A stretch of 64,000 nucleotides of DNA, taken from positions 186,001-250,000 of the forward strand of contig CAJTDS010000001.1 in assembly GCA_910575165.1 (NCBI GenBank). The letters run 5' to 3'. The stretch comes from Eggerthellaceae bacterium. GTDB lineage: Bacteria; Actinomycetota; Coriobacteriia; Coriobacteriales; Eggerthellaceae. The notes beneath the pieces are model-generated. The model saw nothing but the letters and a program-made list of their open reading frames with translations. It was not told where the DNA came from and searched no databases. Positions 60,209 to 64,000 of this stretch are shown piece by piece. Numbering within the stretch: position 1 is the first letter of the stretch; every line of letters begins with the position of its first letter. Position numbers and translations under genes: made by a program.

Positions 60209-61210
60209 ATGCCCGGAACGCTTACCATCGGAAACACCCAGTACCCCTTCGACGAGGAGATCTTCGCGCTCGAATGGGGACAGGTGCCTGACCTGTACCG
60301 CAACGCGATGGTGTCTAGCGGCGCCATGGTCGAGGACGCCTACATCGCATCCCTCATCGCGAACGGGTCCAACCTGTTCACCATCCCGTTCTTCAACGAC
60401 CTCGCGGACGAGGAAGAGGACAACTACGACGGCAAGACCGACATGACCGCCAGCGAGAGCAGCGGCGCGTCCCAGACCGGCGTTGTGTTCGGACGCATGA
60501 AGGCGTGGAAGGCGCCGCAGTTCGTGTCCGACTTCACCACCGCGAAGCCCATGGCCCACATTGCGAGCCGCATCTCCCCGTTCTACCAGCGCCGGACCCA
60601 GAAGAACATTCTCGGCATCAGCAACGGCGTTCTCGGCGTGGCCGACATGGCGGCAAACGCGGTCGCCAAGGCCAAGCTCGACGAGAACACCCTGTCCGAC
60701 GTGTGCCAGGAGATCTGGGGCGACCGCAAGGGCCTCATCGTCATGGCTATCATGCACTCGGCGGTAGCCCAGGAGTTCGAGGACCTCAACCGGTCGAACT
60801 TCCTCCGCTACACCGACGCCAACGGCATGACGACCGAGGTGCGCACCATCAACGTCAACGGCATCACCTGCCTCATCGACGACACGATGCCGGCCACGGT
60901 CGCCGAGGGCGGGGCGAAGACCTACGACACCTACCTGTACGGCGTCGGAGCGCTGCGCCATGCGTCCGCCCCGGTGGAGCACCCCGTCGAGTTCTGGCGC
61001 GACCCGGTGGCGAACGGCGGCATGGATTTCATCGGGACCCGCCGCCGCGAGACCATCCACCCCAACGGGATGAGCTTCAAGGCTCCTACCAAGATGGGCG
61101 AGTCTCCCACGAACGACCAGCTGTTCGCGAAGGCGAACTGGCAGATGGCCTACCCGGACGCCCGCGGCATCCTCATCGGCAAGATGACGACCCCCGGTCA
61201 CGAGGCCTAG
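60209..61210 (+). CDS. Major capsid protein
   Basis: 333 residues, ATG 60209 after TTAGGAGG. WGQVPDLYRNAMVSSGAMVE, FFNDLADEEEDNYDG, DAMA-like segments and a conserved end (KANWQMAYPDARGILIGKM). HK97-fold capsid proteins of this type have no long delta domain because scaffold is separate. The next gene starts 10 bases later. Confidence 0.88.
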   Translation: MPGTLTIGNTQYPFDEEIFALEWGQVPDLYRNAMVSSGAMVEDAYIASLIANGSNLFTIPFFNDLADEEEDNYDGKTDMTASESSGASQTGVVFGRMKAWKAPQFVSDFTTAKPMAHIASRISPFYQRRTQKNILGISNGVLGVADMAANAVAKAKLDENTLSDVCQEIWGDRKGLIVMAIMHSAVAQEFEDLNRSNFLRYTDANGMTTEVRTINVNGITCLIDDTMPATVAEGGAKTYDTYLYGVGALRHASAPVEHPVEFWRDPVANGGMDFIGTRRRETIHPNGMSFKAPTKMGESPTNDQLFAKANWQMAYPDARGILIGKMTTPGHEA

Positions 61211-61219
61211 GCGGCACCC

Positions 61220-61543
61220 ATGACCGACGAGGAGATGCTGGCCGAGGTGGAGCTGCTGGTGGACGACGCGCGCCTGTCGCGCTTCGCCCCGCACTACCTG
61301 GAGCTCGCGAAGGGGGAGGTCGTGTCGCGCATGTGGCCGTTCGCCCCCGAGGCGGGCTGGGAGGACGTTCCGGAGCGCCTGCATCGCCAGACGGTCGCGA
61401 TAGCCGTCTACCTGGTCAACCGCCGTGGGGCGGAGGGGGAGACCTCCCACACCGAGAGCGGCGTGTCCCGCAGCTACGAGTCGGCCGGCATCCCCCTGAG
61501 CTACCTCTCCGGAATCGTGCCGCAGGCGGGGGTGCCCCGATGA
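61220..61543 (+). CDS. Head-tail connector protein
   Basis: 107 residues, ATG 61220. Short helical protein ending SYESAGIPLSYLSGIVPQAG, at the usual place of the gp15/gp6-like adaptor. ATGA overlap with the next gene. Confidence 0.75.
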   Translation: MTDEEMLAEVELLVDDARLSRFAPHYLELAKGEVVSRMWPFAPEAGWEDVPERLHRQTVAIAVYLVNRRGAEGETSHTESGVSRSYESAGIPLSYLSGIVPQAGVPR

Positions 61544-61899
61544 GGAGCATCGACCGAGACCGCCGGGCCGTCCACATCGCCCGCTTCGAGCGGGTCGTGC
61601 CCGAGGAGGCCGACGGCAGGCTCACGGGGAAGAACATCGTCGAGCGCTCGGACCCGGAAGGGTTCCTGGCGACAGCGACGATGCCGACCGGCAGGGCCGA
61701 CGGAGCGTACTTCGGCGTGAAGCTCGACTACGACCGCCAGCTCACCGTGGACGACCCGCTGTTCGACGTTGGCGAGGCCGACGTGCTCTGGATAGACTCG
61801 CCGCCCGACGACGGCCCCCACGACCACGTGGTCAAGAAGGTCGCCCGGCACGGGGACTTCACGGTCATCGCGGCCAAGCGTGTGGAGGTGCGGCCGTGA
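61540..61899 (+). CDS. Head completion/stopper-like protein
   Basis: 119 residues, ATG 61540. Beta-rich (GAYFGVKLDYDRQLTVDD, EADVLWIDSPP, DFTVIAAKRVEVRP), typical of small stopper proteins. Family not certain. Confidence 0.65.
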   Translation: MRSIDRDRRAVHIARFERVVPEEADGRLTGKNIVERSDPEGFLATATMPTGRADGAYFGVKLDYDRQLTVDDPLFDVGEADVLWIDSPPDDGPHDHVVKKVARHGDFTVIAAKRVEVRP

Positions 61900-62387
61900 G
61901 GGTGCGCATGAGGCTCTTCGAGTCGTCCGTTGCGCAGGCGGCGGCGAAGGTGCGGTCCTACGCCGAGTCGCTCGAAGGCAAGTGCTCCCGCCTCTGCGAG
62001 GAGCTTGCCGCGATAGGCGTGGAGGCCGCTGTGGCGACGGTCCGCAAGGACACGGGCGCCCTCGCCGGCACCATCCGCTACGAGCAGGAAGGCCCGTCCG
62101 AGTTCCTCGTGGTGTGCGACGGCGAGTACGCGGCGTTCGTGGAGTTCGGCACGGGCGTCGTCGGGCAGGGCACCTATCCTGGCAGCCTGCCGGCATCGTG
62201 GGGATACGACGAGCGCAGGACGCCCGCGGCGCACGACCCGGACGACCCCACCCGGTGGTTCTACCGGGACGCGGACGGCAACGTCCGCAGCACGCGGGGC
62301 CAGACGGCCAACGCGTTCATGGCGACTGCGGCCGAGGAGATGCGCCAGTCGGTGCTCTCGGTGGCGAGGGAGGTGTTCGGGACGTGA
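61896..62387 (+). CDS. HK97 gp10-like tail-head protein
   Basis: 163 residues from GTG 61896. ATVRKDTGALAGTIRYEQEG and VEFGTGVVGQG are the gp10 landmarks. Joins tail and head. Confidence 0.85.
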   Translation: MRVRMRLFESSVAQAAAKVRSYAESLEGKCSRLCEELAAIGVEAAVATVRKDTGALAGTIRYEQEGPSEFLVVCDGEYAAFVEFGTGVVGQGTYPGSLPASWGYDERRTPAAHDPDDPTRWFYRDADGNVRSTRGQTANAFMATAAEEMRQSVLSVAREVFGT

Positions 62388-62788
62388 TCGACATCGAGGC
62401 GAGCCTCTACGACGAGCTCGCACGGCTCGTGCTCGCAGAGTTCCCCGACGCCTACGTGTCCAACGAGCACGTGCTGACGCCGCCCATGTTCCCGGCCGTG
62501 TTCATCGAGCAGACGTTCTCGTCCGAGGTGGACGGCAGGCGCGACTCGTCCAGCGGCGAGAACGCCAACGCGATCATCTGGACCGCGAACGTCTACAGCA
62601 ACTCGCAGTCCGGGGCGAAGCAGGAGTGCAGGGCGATCCTCTCGATCATCGACGAGAGGATGCGGCTCTACAACATGAAGCGCCTCACGGCGAGGCCCAT
62701 AGACAACGCCGCCGACCCCAGCATCTACCGATACGTCGGGAGGTACACGGGGCTGGTGGACAAGCAAGGCAACATGTATTGGAGGTAA
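62384..62788 (+). CDS. Tail completion (terminator-like) protein
   Basis: 134 residues from GTG 62384, overlapping by 4 bases. MIDIEASLYDELARLVLAEF, ENANAIIWTANVYSNSQ and IYRYVGRYTGLVDKQG fit small tail terminator proteins placed before the tail tube gene. Confidence 0.75.
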   Translation: MIDIEASLYDELARLVLAEFPDAYVSNEHVLTPPMFPAVFIEQTFSSEVDGRRDSSSGENANAIIWTANVYSNSQSGAKQECRAILSIIDERMRLYNMKRLTARPIDNAADPSIYRYVGRYTGLVDKQGNMYWR

Positions 62789-62792
62789 GGAA

Positions 62793-63245
62793 ATGGCAGA
62801 GCAGGCCCACAACACGTACATGACCTACCTGATGAACTCGACCGACGGGACCACCTGGTCGAAGCTCGTGGACATCAAGGAGTTCCCCGACCTGGGCAGC
62901 GCGCCCCCGACGCTGGACACCACCACGCTCAGCGACGCGATGCACACCTACATCAACGACATCCTCGACACGGGCGGCGGCCTGGAGTTCACCTGCAACT
63001 ACAAGCTGGAGGACTACAAGAAGCTCAGCGGGCACGTCGGCAAGGACGAGCACTACGCCCTCTGGTTCGGCGGCACCGTGACCGGGAACGTCGTCACCCC
63101 GAGCGGCGACTTCGGCAAGTTCGCCTTCACCGGGCAGCTGTCCGTGTGGAAGAAGGGCGGCGGCGTCGGCGCCGTGCAGGACATGGGCGTGTCGATCGCC
63201 CCCAGCAGCGAGGTTAAGCTCGACGAGGGAACGTCGGGCGAGTAG
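62793..63245 (+). CDS. Major tail (tube) protein
   Basis: 150 residues, ATG 62793 after GGAGGTAAGG. WSKLVDIKEFPDLGSAPPTL, DTGGGLEFTCNYKLEDYKKL, HYALWFGG are typical of siphophage tube proteins of about this length. Confidence 0.88.
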   Translation: MAEQAHNTYMTYLMNSTDGTTWSKLVDIKEFPDLGSAPPTLDTTTLSDAMHTYINDILDTGGGLEFTCNYKLEDYKKLSGHVGKDEHYALWFGGTVTGNVVTPSGDFGKFAFTGQLSVWKKGGGVGAVQDMGVSIAPSSEVKLDEGTSGE

Positions 63246-63265
63246 CAGAAAGGAGAGGTTCCGCA

Positions 63266-63610
63266 ATGGCAGAACGAAACGAGGCGGCGAGCCGAATCGA
63301 GCTCGTCTACGAGGGCACGACCTACACGATGGAGTTCGACCGGAGCACGGTCCTCAACACCGAGAAGACCTACGGGCTGTCCATGCGCGACGTGCAGGAG
63401 GGCAAGCTGGCGGCCTTCGACGCGATATTCCGCGGCGCGTTCCTCAAGCACCATCCGCGCATGAAGCCCGCGACCGTCGAGGCGATCATGGACCGCATCC
63501 CGAACAAGAGCGAGCTGTACGCAACCCTGGTGGGCATGTACTCCGAGAACATCGAGAGCCTGCTCGGCGAGCCGGAAGAGGGAAAAGCGATCAGCTGGAC
63601 GGCGGTGTAG
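63266..63610 (+). CDS. Tail assembly chaperone (G-type product)
   Basis: 114 residues, ATG 63266 after GAAAGGAGAGG. RIELVYEGTTYTMEFDRSTV, LNTEKTYGLSMRDVQEGKLA. Near its 3' end G-GGA-AAA (63580-63586) is in the right phase for -1 frameshifting into the next frame. Confidence 0.88.
   Translation: MAERNEAASRIELVYEGTTYTMEFDRSTVLNTEKTYGLSMRDVQEGKLAAFDAIFRGAFLKHHPRMKPATVEAIMDRIPNKSELYATLVGMYSENIESLLGEPEEGKAISWTAV
63580..63586 (+). promoter_or_regulatory. -1 ribosomal slippery heptamer GGGAAAA
   Basis: In the chaperone frame the codons are ..G GGA AAA, the X XXY YYZ pattern. Eight codons later the zero frame stops; the -1 frame is open to the window end. Confidence 0.8.
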
Positions 63611-64000
63611 GCGACCGGCCAGACGACGGCGAGCGATACGGGACCGCAGAGGAGCTCTTCCGCGCCGCCCTCCCCGCCTACCTGGCGATAGGGATGGGCG
63701 CGGAGGAGTTCTGGCATGGGGAGCCGTGGCTCGCGGGAGCCTACAGGGAGGCGGAGTCCATCCGACGGGACAACGCCTACGCTGCCGAGTGGAGGACGGG
63801 CTACTACGTGGTCGAGGCGCTGCTCGCGGCGGCTCCCGCCATCAACCCGTTCGCGGCCAAGTCGGCGCGCGAGTACCCGCGCAAGCCCCTCTTCGGGAGC
63901 ATGGCCGAGAAGCCGATGACGGAGGAGGAGAAGCGCAGGGAGGCCATGGAGCGCAACAAGGCGCTGTTCATGGCGATGGCCGAGAAGGCCAACGAGAAGC
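63587..64000 (+). CDS. Frameshift extension of the tail chaperone (GT-type), partial
   Basis: In the -1 frame the reading goes on as SDQLDGGVGDRPDDGERYGT, AEELFRAALPAYLAIGMGAE, then EFWHGEPWLAGAYREA and EYPRKPLFGSMAEKPMTEEE without a stop to base 64000. YPrKPLF is frequent in these extensions. No own start with a ribosome site is visible, which supports synthesis only by frameshifting. The tape measure gene should follow outside. Confidence 0.8.

Larger units (their letters stand above)
33842..64000. mobile_element. Siphophage-like prophage, left part (continues beyond the window)
   Basis: Starting at the tRNA-Arg gene: integrase, repressor, early region, replication and recombination genes, terminases, portal, scaffold, capsid, connectors and tail genes in the usual order. 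Nearly all genes from 36138 on are rightward with ATGA-type overlaps. No right-hand tRNA copy is present up to 64000, so the right end is outside. Head genes intact at the sequence level suggest a recently active phage. Confidence 0.93.

Overview
The window is high-GC DNA (clearly above 60 percent in coding regions) that looks like a member of the Eggerthellaceae (class Coriobacteriia, gut anaerobes). The case rests on exported multi-haem/molybdopterin-fold lipoproteins, a membrane-spanning LuxR-type regulator beside a redox operon, a cobalamin-dependent methionine synthase split from its reactivation protein, an oxygen-sensitive Fe-S serine dehydratase, and a Coriobacteria-style Pro/Asp-rich surface adhesin. 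The genus is inferred, not proven.

Host part, 1-33840. A three-gene redox module occurs twice, at 1-3120 and 30498-33564. Each copy has a divergent small lipoprotein, a triheme cytochrome c fused to a sulfite-oxidase-fold domain, and a small secreted Cys-containing partner. Copy 1 is followed by a flavoredoxin-like gene, copy 2 is preceded by a membrane LuxR regulator. Between them lie a YczE-like membrane protein, a coiled-coil membrane protein whose predicted promoter has a C9 tract in its spacer (candidate phase-variable promoter), L-serine dehydratase, a Na/Pi symporter with a PhoB-like regulator and a sensor-less kinase, remnants of hipA-like, sufS and sufU genes, a 2190-residue surface adhesin with a G10 tract in its coding sequence, and a metF-activation-metH operon. 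Four intergenic loci carry one undescribed-looking repeat family built on a 20-bp dyad unit (one inverted copy followed by direct copies). A second family with the same layout lies at 5542-5675.

Prophage part, 33842 to beyond 64000. A siphophage-like prophage sits at a tRNA-Arg(ACG) gene. A large serine integrase reads leftward and ends inside the tRNA; a repressor and a promoter/operator region follow. Rightward there is an SF2 helicase, a family B DNA polymerase fused in frame to an ERF annealing protein (with a well placed internal start), a YqaJ exonuclease, an SSB-like protein, a VRR-NUC nuclease, a prim-pol primase, a split or frameshifted C5 methyltransferase with a G9 tract, many small Cys-rich proteins, a MazG-like protein and a D5-type helicase. 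An AT-rich possible origin and the small terminase follow. A cargo island with leftward genes and its own operators (about 51983-55903) separates the small from the large terminase. Then come portal, scaffold, major capsid, connectors, tail tube and a tail chaperone with a canonical -1 slippery site. Tail tape, lysis genes and the right attachment site lie outside the window.

How it works together: the host genes suggest anaerobic extracellular electron transfer or reductive metabolism, one-carbon/methionine metabolism and a switchable surface. The prophage carries a nearly complete replication and recombination set of its own.
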